A stretch of DNA of 39,996 nt from contig ML210387.1 of NCBI GenBank assembly GCA_004369085.1, forward strand, positions 1 to 39,996, given 5' to 3'. The notes beneath the pieces were generated by a model. It was not told the DNA's origin, did no database searches, and saw only the letters and a list, made by a program, of their open reading frames with translations. Source of the stretch: Coprinopsis marcescibilis. Its lineage: Eukaryota; Basidiomycota; Agaricomycetes; Agaricales; Psathyrellaceae. This document shows positions 31,186 to 39,996 of the stretch, piece by piece (position 1 is the stretch's first letter; each line of letters opens with the position of its first letter). The translations under genes and the position numbers were made by a program.

Positions 31186-32573
31186 AGCACCTGTACGAAA
31201 AATACAGGCTAGGGAACACCATGCCCACCAAAGATGAACTGGTGGATGTCTTGACTGCAATATTCACCTCCAACATGTTCGATCAATGCTTTCTGTTTGT
31301 CGATGGCTTGGACGAAGAGACCTTGGAAACCTGGTTTGACCTCCTGGATACCATCTCTAAGCTACCCCTCAATGTCCTATTCACCTCACGTCCACTACCC
31401 TTGCTGAAGGACAGTGTTCCCAAGGCAAGGTTCTTTGACATTGTTGTCTGTGATGCAGATAATGTGTGTTTGATTGAAGAAAAGGTCCATAGCATGAAGA
31501 CGCTCGCAAAGCTCCTCAAAATGGAAGGATGGAGGGAGCAGGTGCTCAAGGCCATGCTCAAGAAGTCATTTGGAATGTAAGCTTTAGACCAAATTAACTT
31601 TGTCACGACATCTCACATCTCTCCAGGTTCCTGGTCGCCTCCCTGCAGCTCGACATGCTTGGATCGTGCATCACCATCAAGGATCTTCGTTCAGCGCTCG
31701 AGCATTTGCCAAAGGGCGTTCACAAGATTTACACTGCAACGATGCAGTGTATCGAGAACCAACCAAGCCCCAGGATGGCTAAGCAAGCTCTCATGACATT
31801 GGTCTACACGCTTGAATCGCTGTATATGGATGACCTTCGCCATGCAATCACCATTGATTCAAAGTACAACCCAGATCTCTTAGTCGACAAGGAAACCCTA
31901 TTATCCATCTGCTGTGGTTTTATTCCTCTCGAACCTCAGAGTAAACTCATTCACCTTGTTTGTGAGTATCTTTAGTAATACTCTACACCAGCGTTGAGCT
32001 GATATGTTGGCAGACTTTACTGCCAAGGATTTCCTTGAACCATACTTGCGAAAGGACAACCCCAAGCCGCATGCACTGATTGCGTCCAGCTGCATCGTGC
32101 GCATGATGCATTGTGGCCTTCATGACAAGCAAGTCAGTATCCCATTTGGTTACCATGGCAGTCCGTTCAAGGAGAATCCGTTCCTGGGCTACTCCCACTG
32201 CCAATGGGAATTACACTCCCACTTCTGCTCTTCCGTCCCCCCTGACATCGTTGATTTCATCCTTCAATGTTGCTGTTTCTTTGTTTTTGATGAATACAAG
32301 AAGGTGTTATACATCGGCTCTTCAGTACATGTTGCTGCAGCATTCGGATTTCACACCTTACTCCGCAAATGGTTCAGCCAACCTCAGTCCAGTGACCCCA
32401 CCATCATCTGCAAGCTGGATGTCAATGCTAGAACCGACAATGGTTGGACGCCAATTCATCTTGCCAGCATATTTGGCTACACTGAGACCATCCGTGTTCT
32501 TCTTGATGCGGACAGAATTGATGTATGCTGTACCAACAACTGGGGTGTCACTCCACTCATGAGAGCCTCATAG
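31186..32573 (+). pseudogene. STAND/NACHT-ankyrin gene, piece 2
   Basis: Three exons with introns at 31577-31626 and 31962-32013 encode the NTPase C-half. The Walker B block CFLFVDGLDEE is near 31280. FLVASLQLDMLGSC and TAKDFLEPYL follow, then ankyrin repeats such as DNGWTPIHLASIFGYTETIR. Both introns have the same positions and phases as in the minus-strand paralog at 38432-39996. A TAG at 32571-32573 ends the frame, where the paralog reads ASENGH with Glu, and beyond it only NGH continues before element B. It fits directly after piece 1 and before piece 3. The intact ancestor would be an NLR-like nonself sensor; this copy is not functional. Confidence 0.85.
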
Positions 32574-32641
32574 AATGGCCACACACACACACAACACAGT
32601 TTGAGAGATCCAGGTCTGCGGCAGAGACCTACTGAAGAAAG

Positions 32642-33607
32642 ATGCCATGTCAACATCTCGAGGCTGACCTGGCCAACGAACACATGCCCAATTTCAGAAG
32701 CCCTGAAATGAGGGCACTGCTAGAAGACAGGCTGAAGGAAGGAGAGACAGTAGAGGCCTTGATACAGCAGATGTCGGACTCCTGGAGCATAGCGCACCAG
32801 GAAAGAGTGGAACAGTGGGCAGAACAACAGGCAGGAGACAGAGACAAAACAGAGGAACAAAGACTTGAACAGCAAGATGAAGAGCAGAGACAGCACGAAG
32901 AGGAGGAGAGGAAGAAGTGAGAAGAGGAAGAGACAAGACAACGTGAAGAGGAAACTGCACGTAAGAGGTGCGAAGAAGACAAGAAAGCAAAAGAGCTGGC
33001 AAAGAAGCCAAAGGAGAAACCCATCATAGCCAACAAGCCAGTGGGCACCCAATTCACCCCTCGGCCTTGAACATATGCTTTGAACAAGTTGCGAGCTCAA
33101 GAATACGTTGAGCTCTATTACTTCACCCCGGAAGGATGTTGCGAGGCTCACAACAGTGATCAAACAATGGTGGATGCGTTAGCAGCCACCCACTACAACA
33201 ACCAGCTCATACTCCAGCCCATGGCAGCCCATAAGCCCTTGAGCAAGGTGGTGAGGGACCCTGACCTATCATGGTCACAAGTTTTGATGGCCAAGACAGT
33301 CATGCTAAAGCACATGGAGAAAGAGGGCTGGTCAGAGGAATGGGTTGTATCCCTTTCAACATTCTATTACAAACTGGATGGGCATGATGTACGATCAAGG
33401 GCAAATGGGGAGCAAGCAGTGGTACACTATGCAGCGGATATTAGACTGAGGTGGCACAACAACATGAAAGCACCAGGCGACAATGGAATCTTTGACATTG
33501 GCATCATCAATAATGAGCCACTAGAGCAAATCTACAACCAGCAGCTGCAGGAGAGGCAGACAGTGAGGTCAGTCCTGTTTTTCTCCGGTACAGCATGCAA
33601 CAGCTAA
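32642..33607 (+). pseudogene. Element B gag-like protein with two in-frame stops
   Basis: The frame starts MPCQHLEADLANEHMPN, goes through a Glu/Arg/Gln-rich coiled coil, and then reads LRAQEYVELYYFTPEGC and LKHMEKEGWSEEWVVSL to IGIINNEPLEQIYNQQL. In-frame TGA codons lie at 32918-32920 and 33068-33070. The single frame here shows that the two pieces seen in element A belong to one protein. The function is inferred from its place before the knuckle and RT. Confidence 0.75.
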
Positions 33608-33946
33608 CCTAATCTAATTCCTCCCACTTTTCCTGGTACAATGTGTGCACACTACACCTGTTACACCTGCCACACCTGCTACACTGTGTCACCGCTTCAC
33701 CTGTCACATCTGCTACTTTGCTACATCTCTTGCACCACACCTGCTACACCACATGCGAACAATACATGTACCTACCATGTCACACCGTAATCACAAATTC
33801 ACAATGCCCATGATCGCTGCCACATGCCACAGCATTGAGCTGCTTGAGAGAATGGCAAGACAGGCCATCACTGACTCTCCCAGAGGGAAATACAAGAGGG
33901 GAAGGTCTGATTTGGCATCCTCAGAAGGGAGAGAAAGCAGACAACC

Positions 33947-34304
33947 TTGTCACAACTGCTCAAAATCTCAGGCTTGGGCGGCAAACTCACGTCAATGATC
34001 AAGTCAGCAACGACGAACGGGACAGTCTTTTTGGCAAGGTGCAGCAGGATTGCAAGTGTCCCTCCCTGCATGTACCATTTGCTTGGGATGACATCCACAC
34101 AACACCTGGAGCTGCGACTCCAAAATGCTTTGGGACGGCTCTCAAGCACGGTGTCGGAAGAACAAAAGAGGCCACCTCGTCACCACCTCTGGAAATGTGT
34201 TGTGCTTGGACTGGCAGGGCAGCGGCGGGTGCAAAAGCTCCACACACAACTCCAAGCACAAATGTTCCAGTTGCGGGGAGACAGGACACAGAGCTCAGAA
34301 GTGA
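33947..34304 (+). pseudogene. Element B gag C-terminus, zinc knuckle missing its last Cys
   Basis: The frame ends CSSCGETGHRAQK followed by TGA (34302-34304), exactly where element A has TGT for the last knuckle Cys. The C-x2-C-x4-H part remains. The knuckle is thus destroyed by the stop. Confidence 0.7.
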
Positions 34305-34409
34305 CCTTGAGCGCAAAAGGCATAGTCCAATGATGCCCTATGTTGCCGATGCATGGGAGAGGAGGCTCAGTGAGGCCTGCTCGGCAAATTTAGCGATGTT
34401 ACGGAGGGA

Positions 34410-36100
34410 TTGCATAATGGTTTCCATGCAGGCATACCCCCGATATCACAAACTTTCACACCAACCAACAACAAGTCTATTGACAAACTCAGAGAACCTT
34501 TCGACAAGATACTGCACACCGAATTCAGCACTGGGCGCTACATTGGGCTGCTCACAAAGTGGCAGGTGGAAGACTTGGTGGGGCCTTTCCAAACTTCACC
34601 ACTCAACATCATCCCCAAGCCAGGGAAGCCCAGCAAGTTCAGGCTCATCCAAAACCTATCCTACCCACATGACACTGACGACCACCCAAATGCAGTCACC
34701 TCAATCAACCATCGCATCAACTTGGATGACTACCCATGCACATGGGGCACCTTTGAAATAGTGTGGCTCATTATCAGAAGACTCCCTCCAGGCTCGCAGG
34801 CAGCTATCAGGGACATCAAGGAGGCCTACCGTACAGTGCCGCTACACCCATCCCAGTGGCCAGGGGTGGTCATATGCATTGGACCAGACTCTTTCACTAT
34901 CAATCTCTGTGACTGTTTTGGTTTGGCATCGGGAGCAGGGATATATGGCAGAGTGGGTGATGCAGGGGCACAGCTCATTAGTGCACTCGGGATGGGCCCA
35001 CTATCCAAGTGGGTGGACGATCACATTTTCTTCTGCATTCTCAGGACAGAGCTCCAAGCATACAACAAGAAGCGGACAGAATGGGCTGCACAAATCCATG
35101 AGAGTGGTGGTTGCCATCAAGATGGCAGACGGCACTGGTTCAAAGGAAAGACAAAGCCAGACAAGAAGCCAGAAGAGTTCGACGAGAACTGCAACACTGT
35201 CCTCATGGATCTCTCCCAATGCAGCCCCAGATCGAACAAAGACAGGAAATATGCCTACAGCATGGAAGACATTGATGCACTTTACAAGGAATTGGGTATC
35301 CCAGTGGAGCCAGAAAAGGACAATCCATTTGCAGTGGAGGTACCATATATTGGTTTCCTCTGGAACCTTGAAGAGTGAACTGTCTGCATTGCCGACAACA
35401 AGCATGCGAAGTATTTGTCAGCAATTGCATCATGGCAAGCAGCACCCACACACAACCTCCTTGAAACACAAAAACTCCATGGCAAGCTTCTCCATGCCTG
35501 CTCCGTTATCACACAGGGCAGAGTGTACCTCACCAACCTCAAAACATTTATCAGCCTTTTCCGTAATAAACCACTCTGCCATCTCCACCCTCCATGCCAT
35601 ACGCAAGAGGACCTCCGCTGGTGGTGCAGCCAGCTCCAGCGAGACAACCTCCTCTGCCACATCAGAGAACTGGCTGAGATTGTTGACCTTTCAGCATACT
35701 CGGATGCAAGCTCAGAGATCGGAATCAGTGTTGTCATTGGATCTCAATGGAGAGCTTGGCAGCTACTACCAGGTTGGAAATCCAATGGGTGCAACATTGG
35801 ATGGGCAGAAGTAGTTGGCTTCTTCTTCCTGGTTGCAATTCTCTGCAATCAGGAGGAAGCCCAGGGAAGGCACCTCAAGGTCTATGGACAACAAGGGCAT
35901 TGTCAAAGGATGGTGGAAAGGATGAAGCCGAAACTGGCAGACCAATCTCATCTTCTGGCACATACACAACATCACAACACAGACGGATACCACTGTGCAC
36001 ACCAGATACATCAAAACTGCCAGAAACCCAGCCGACGGACCATCAAGAGGCATATATGGACCACCCCATCTCCTCCTTCCCTCAGTCAGCATATCTGAAC
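34410..36100 (+). pseudogene. Element B reverse transcriptase-RNase H
   Basis: RT blocks are uninterrupted here: SPLNIIPKPGKPSKFRLIQ, DIKEAYRTVPLHPSQWPG, FGLASGAGIYGRV and the active site SKWVDDHIFFC. A TGA at 35376-35378 follows LWNLEE where element A reads on with Lys. After it the RNase H blocks YSDASSEIG and IGWAEVVG follow in the same frame. A missing base near 35889 (TATGGACAAC against TATGGGGACAAC in A) then shifts the frame before the last catalytic Asp, and the shifted frame carries the end of the domain (TRYIKTARNPADGPSRG equivalent). It shows what the RT of element A looked like before the solo LTR entered. Confidence 0.85.
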
Positions 36101-36231
36101 AACTATGTCAGTTTATTGAAGATATTGAACCAGCATGCCCTTAACTTTCCAAAAGAGGCACCGCACGCAAAATTACAGGGAGAGAACATCTGGGGAAACA
36201 CAGAGAACAGGAGGATCCAGTTTTATCAGTA

Positions 36232-37396
36232 GTGGCCACAACCACAGCCAGCAACAAATGCCCAACAAAGCGGCCCCGAAATCTGGAGACAAGCACACAA
36301 TGCCCTAAAGGAGTTGCAAGCAAGGACAGGCTCCGTTTATGGACACCACCAGGGGCCCACACTGTGCTTGACAACAATGGCATACCAACCAACCTCACAG
36401 AAAACGACCTGAAGAAACTGCTCCAGGATTTGGAAGGGTCGTGGGCAGAGTCAACCCGAAGAACGTACGGCACAGGGCTCCTCGCCTTCCACATTTTTTG
36501 TGATGAAAAGGGGATTTCGGAGGAGCAAAGAGCACCAGCAAGCTCGGTTCTGATGTCAGCCTTCGCTTTGAGCTTGGTGGGAGTGTATGCTGGAGCCACA
36601 GCATGGAACTACATACTTGTGGTATGTGCATGGCACATCCTACATGGCATCAAGTGGCAGGTCAACAACATTGAACTCGAAGCTCTGCTAAAATCAGCAC
36701 AAAAATTGGCACCTGTGGCATCCAAGAAGGCAAAGCGTGAACCTTTCACAACTGAATACATCTCAAAGATCTGACAAAAGCTCGACCTGCAGTCCCCACT
36801 GCATGTAGCTGCTTACAGATGCCTCACGACCACATTCTACTCAACTGCCAGGGTAGGGGAGTTTGTAGTGCAGAATCAGCAGTGCTTCAAACCAACAGAG
36901 CACGTGAAGCTGTCAGACAGGCAAGGCAGGGAGTGCACGGTTTTTCACATCCCAGTGACCAAGGTCTTGCTAACAGGAGAAGACGTAGTCTGGGCAAAGC
37001 AGGAAGGCGACACGGATCCAGAAGCAGCACTCAACGAGCACATGCGCATCAACAATCCACCAGCTGACAGACCACTGTTTGCATACAGAGAAGAACGGCT
37101 CCAAGGAGAAGCATAAACCACTCACACGATCAAAGTTTCTGAAGGTCCTTGAAGAAGCAGTGAAGCTGGCGGGGTTGAATGTACTGAAAGGGCACGGAAT
37201 ACGCATTGGATCAACCCTTGAGTACCTTCTACGGGGCATGCCGTTTGAGGTGATGAAGACCAAGGGGCGCTGGGGTAGTGATGCATTCCTGGTGCATCTA
37301 CGAAAACACGCCCAGATCCTAGCCCCCTACATTCAGGCACATGACAAGCAACACGAGGAGTTCATATGGTTGGTGATGCCACCAATATGCCGATGA
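36232..37396 (+). pseudogene. Element B tyrosine recombinase, nucleophile lost
   Basis: The N-terminal part runs SKDRLRLWTPPGAHTVLDN to KREPFTTEYISKI without the TGA seen in A, then stops at 36772-36774. The frame continues with FYSTARVGEFVV (first Arg), and shifts near 37085, where bases are missing before KNGSKEKHKPLT. The HxxR box HGIR (37193-37204) is intact, unlike in A. The nucleophile position is His (FLVHL, codon CAT at 37295-37297) instead of Tyr. The copy is therefore dead for a different reason than A. Confidence 0.85.
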
Positions 37397-37640
37397 CACC
37401 ACAGGTGAGTGTTCGCAACCTTGCTCCTATGTTTTGGGGGAGCCGAGAGTCGCTCGACGCGTCGCAAGGCGCCTAACATGATGGGTTTCGCGGCGCCTCT
37501 TGTCTCTAGGTTTAGGCTCGCCTAGCTCGAGTGTAAAGCCTTCGGTTTTCCCCCACAATGCGCAGCATGGGAAAAACAAACTTCTGACATTGTTTGTTTT
37601 AACCCATAGGTCTGCTTCGATGACCCAGTGAGAGCCAAAG
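37397..37640 (+). other. 3' noncoding tail of element B
   Basis: It is homologous to the tail of element A, with the hairpin AAAGCCTTCGGTTTT at 37535-37549. It then has a distinct inverted repeat, AACAAAC/GTTTGTT, within 37573-37601. Host ankyrin coding resumes soon after. Confidence 0.65.
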
Positions 37641-37647
37641 AGCCAGT

Positions 37648-38028
37648 ATTAGCATCAACACTGCTTCAGTACATGGCATCACCGCCCTGATCTATGCAGC
37701 ACGTCGACCCAGGACTAGTGTCGTAGCAGAGCTGCTCTGTGTCGAGGGGATTGATGTCAACCATTGCAGCACTCATCCCCATCACATCAGCTCCGCCCTT
37801 GTACACGCATCCGAGCATGGCCATAGAGGCGTCGTACAACTCCTCCTTGAACACCATGGTATAGACATCAACGTCATCGGTGGAAGTGGAAAAACAGCGC
37901 TAGGTTGGGCTTTGAAAAAAGGCCACAAGGACATAGCAGCACTTCTTCGCTCTCGTGGTGCGCAGGAGCCATCGGTTAATGACATCAGTAGCATTGGTAG
38001 TCAGACCGTACGTAGATGTAGACGGTAG
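37648..38028 (+). pseudogene. STAND/NACHT-ankyrin gene, piece 3 (C-terminal ankyrin repeats)
   Basis: The open frame encodes ankyrin repeats: VHGITALIYAAR, VAELLCVEGIDVNH, ALVHASEHGHRGVVQLLLEH and GKTALGWALKKGHKDIAALL. It ends SRGAQEPSVNDIS before a stop at 38026-38028. The SRGAQEP ending is shared with the minus-strand paralog, so this is the true 3' end of the gene. It is separated from piece 2 by element B. Repeat content compared with the paralog suggests that about two ankyrin units are lost. Confidence 0.8.
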
Positions 38029-38431
38029 AGTATTTGAAGTAGATGGAGTCATGGAGAACTTATATCTGCTCACTTGAAGGCCGAGTCGGTGATCATGAGG
38101 CTGAGTGGCGCAAACATATTGAGCGATTTGCTGTTGTTGTGCTTGAAAGCCAGAAGTGGCATGGATGTGGGCGAATTGCAGGACATTTTCAGCAGCTATG
38201 GTATGGCCAGTGACACCTCTCTAACTCTCTAACACAGCAAGTTGGATTCACAGGTGGCAGGGCAAAAGGTGTGAGACTAAAGTCACCAAATGCCGCCTGC
38301 CGTGTGACAGTGACACTTCATTTTATCTGCTCCAGTCATCATCGACTCGGGAATTCAACGTTTGAGTATCACGCTTTGTATGGCTGAGCCCAGGTTCTAC
38401 GTAGGACTCAAGCATATTCCATATCAACATA
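38029..38431. other. Gap between the two tail-to-tail STAND genes
   Basis: No gene is supported. A plus-strand open stretch at about 38072-38200 reads LSGANILSDLLLLCLKARSG, which is protein-like, but it has no start and no recognised family. Confidence 0.35.
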
Positions 38432-39996
38432 TTAGTCTATCACTACTACTACTGACAACGGTTCCTGCGCACCACGAGAGTGGAGAAGCTCTGAAATGTC
38501 CTCGTGCCCCCTTTTCAAGCACAAAAGTGTCAGGGCTGATCCATGATTGACATCGATGTCGTTGACACGTAACAGCTCTTTCACCACTCCAGTGTGGCCC
38601 CAAAGTGCCGCACACATCAGGGCAGTCTGGCCATCATTTGAAGCACCGTTGACATTGATACCTGCACCGTAGACAATGCTGTCGTCGCCACATACAGTCT
38701 GGTCCAAGGTGGCATTGTATCCATTTCTGTTCGTCGGGAATCCAAGGATGGCTTTGGCAACCTCCACGTGCCCATAACGCGACGCGTAGATCAGTGCGCT
38801 CCAGCCTTAATTATTCGTTGCATTGACGTGCTCGATGTCAACAACAGCCAGCAATAGCTTCACTGTTTCAACATGACCATTCTCCGAGGCTATCATGAGT
38901 GGTGTGATACCCCTGATGTCAGGATAGTGAACATCAATTCCTTCCACATCAAGAAGGACACGGACGGTCTCCGTGTGGCCCAAACGGCTGGCAAAATGAA
39001 GCGGCGTATAACCATAATCGGTTCTTGCGTTGACATCCAGGTTGTGTAGGAGGGCGAAGCTGCTAGACCGAGATTGGTCGAACCAGTCGCGTAGCAAGGT
39101 CTGTAAGCCGTATGCTTCAGCTACATGCAACGAGCCGCTGTCAAGCAGATCGTAATCTTCTTCAAAAATAGGGAAATGGCGACATTGGAAAATGAAATCA
39201 GCTGTGGCAGGTGGGACAGAAGTGCATAAGCGGGAGTGCGGTGCCCATTGGCGGTGGGAGTAACCAAGGAACTGGTTCTCGTCAAAGATACTGTCCTCAT
39301 AATCTCCCGGGATATTGTCCTGCATGTCATGAAAGCCACAATGCATCAGATATGCAATGCAGCTGGATGCAATCAGGTCGTGCGGCTCAGGGTAGTCGTT
39401 TCGCAGGTACGGCTCCAGGAAGTCCTTGGCGGTATAATCTGCCAAAGTATTAGCTGAACGATCCTCTAGAAAGACTACCAAATACCAAAGATACATACGA
39501 ACAAGGCGAACGAGTTTACTCTGTGGCTCGAGGGTGATGAGACCACAGCATACGGATACAAGACTGTCCGCGTCGACCAAGAGCTCTGGATCGTATTTGG
39601 ACCTGACTGGATCGAAGGCGAGAGCATGGCGCAGATCATCTATGGTCATGGACTCTAGTGCATGTACGAGCCACACAAGAGCCAGCTTTGCCAACGAAGG
39701 ATCAGCCTGATGCTCTATGCGCTCCATCGTGGAAGCGTACATCGCCTCAACGCCTTTAGGGAGCTGCTCTAGCCCAGCGCGGAGGTCACGAATGTTGAGA
39801 CACGATCCGAGCATGTCAAGTTGCAGGGATGCCACGAGAAACCTAGACAAAGTGTTAGACACAGCAACACGGACACGGACAGTCGAAACTCACATCCCGG
39901 AGGACTTTGTGAGGACTTCCTGGAACAGCATTTCCCGCATTCCATCCTGCTCGAGGAGCTTCGCGAGCATCTTCATACTGCGAACCTTCTCGTCGA
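38432..39996 (-). pseudogene. STAND/NACHT-ankyrin paralog, 5' end outside window, one in-frame stop
   Basis: Exons 39996-39894 (partial), 39842-39499 and 39438-38432 encode the end of the NTPase (SMKMLAKLLEQDGMREMLF, FLVASLQLDMLGSC), the winged-helix-like segment ending LVHYTAKDFLEPYL, and at least four ankyrin repeats. Those repeats include GYTPLHFASRLGHTETVRVL, GITPLMIASENGHVETVKLL, WSALIYASRYGHVEVAKAIL and GQTALMCAALWGHTGVVKEL. The end is SRGAQEPLSVVVVID. A TAA at 38807-38809 interrupts the frame after NATNN, but the same frame continues correctly, so a single nonsense change is the only visible defect. A sequencing error or real null allele are both possible. In fungi, NACHT-ankyrin proteins are candidate nonself receptors. 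The Walker A and N-terminal domain lie outside the window. Confidence 0.85.

Larger units (their letters stand above)
32580..37640 (+). mobile_element. YR retroelement B, sister of element A
   Basis: It carries the same genes in the same order as element A (gag, CCHC, RT-RNase H, tyrosine recombinase) and the same kind of tail, so both come from one family. It lies between pieces 2 and 3 of the STAND gene. Only about 60 bases precede gag, against about 225 in A, so the 5' end may be shortened. Amino-acid similarity to A is clear but incomplete, so the copies are not a recent duplication. Stops and shifts occur in every coding part. No target duplication is visible. About 65 ankyrin residues present in the paralog are missing around the insertion, suggesting loss of host DNA. 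Confidence 0.85.

Noticed and set aside
33835..34761. 308-codon open frame in element B
   Set aside because: It overlaps the zinc-knuckle and RT frames in another phase and shows none of their motifs.
34879..35814. 311-codon open frame in element B
   Set aside because: It is a shadow of the RT-RNase H frame, which carries the conserved blocks.

Overview
The window is nuclear DNA of a basidiomycete fungus, most likely an Agaricomycete. Genes are split by many short introns of about 45-75 bases with GT..AG ends, and the gene families seen (DUF6533 and related multi-pass membrane proteins, CFEM GPI-anchored proteins, STAND/NACHT-ankyrin proteins, RT plus tyrosine-recombinase retroelements) are typical of that group. 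No species is named, because no marker gene allows it.

Left part (1-20.6 kb), host genes, mostly on the minus strand: a tandem hairpin repeat at the left edge; a frameshifted copy of part of the arginine gene (about 0.96-1.19 kb); a DUF6533 membrane protein gene (1.5-3.3 kb); a relic of a reverse transcriptase/RNase H protein (4.6-5.0 kb); the intact ArgJ-type ornithine/glutamate acetyltransferase gene (5.5-7.2 kb, four exons resolved to the base); a seven-exon membrane protein gene (8.8-10.3 kb); two paralogous CFEM-domain, GPI-anchored secreted proteins (12.1-12.6 and 13.9-14.4 kb); a plus-strand multi-pass membrane protein gene (16.1-17.4 kb); and a small secreted protein with an acidic middle and a very basic C-terminus (17.6-18.2 kb). 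The gaps between them show no convincing genes.

Right part (20.6-40 kb), a transposon nest built into a STAND NTPase-ankyrin gene: a Ty1/copia retrotransposon (20.6-25.2 kb) with a frameshift in pol and a 3' LTR cut to about 36 bp. It directly abuts a plus-strand STAND gene. That host gene survives as three collinear pieces (25.2-25.6, 31.2-32.6 and 37.6-38.0 kb). They are separated by two related YR retroelements of about 5-5.6 kb (gag, CCHC knuckle, RT-RNase H, tyrosine recombinase), both in the plus orientation and both decayed. Copy A carries a 417-bp solo LTR with a perfect 5-bp target duplication inside its RT. A second STAND-ankyrin paralog runs tail-to-tail on the minus strand and leaves the window at 39,996; it has one in-frame stop.

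The most notable observations are the double interruption of one NLR-like gene by sister YR elements, the complementary loss of recombinase catalytic residues in the two copies, the Walker A Lys-to-Asn change in the host gene, the duplicated ArgJ fragment, and the acidic/basic secreted precursor with an apparent exon duplication. All calls rest on reading the sequence; no database search was run.
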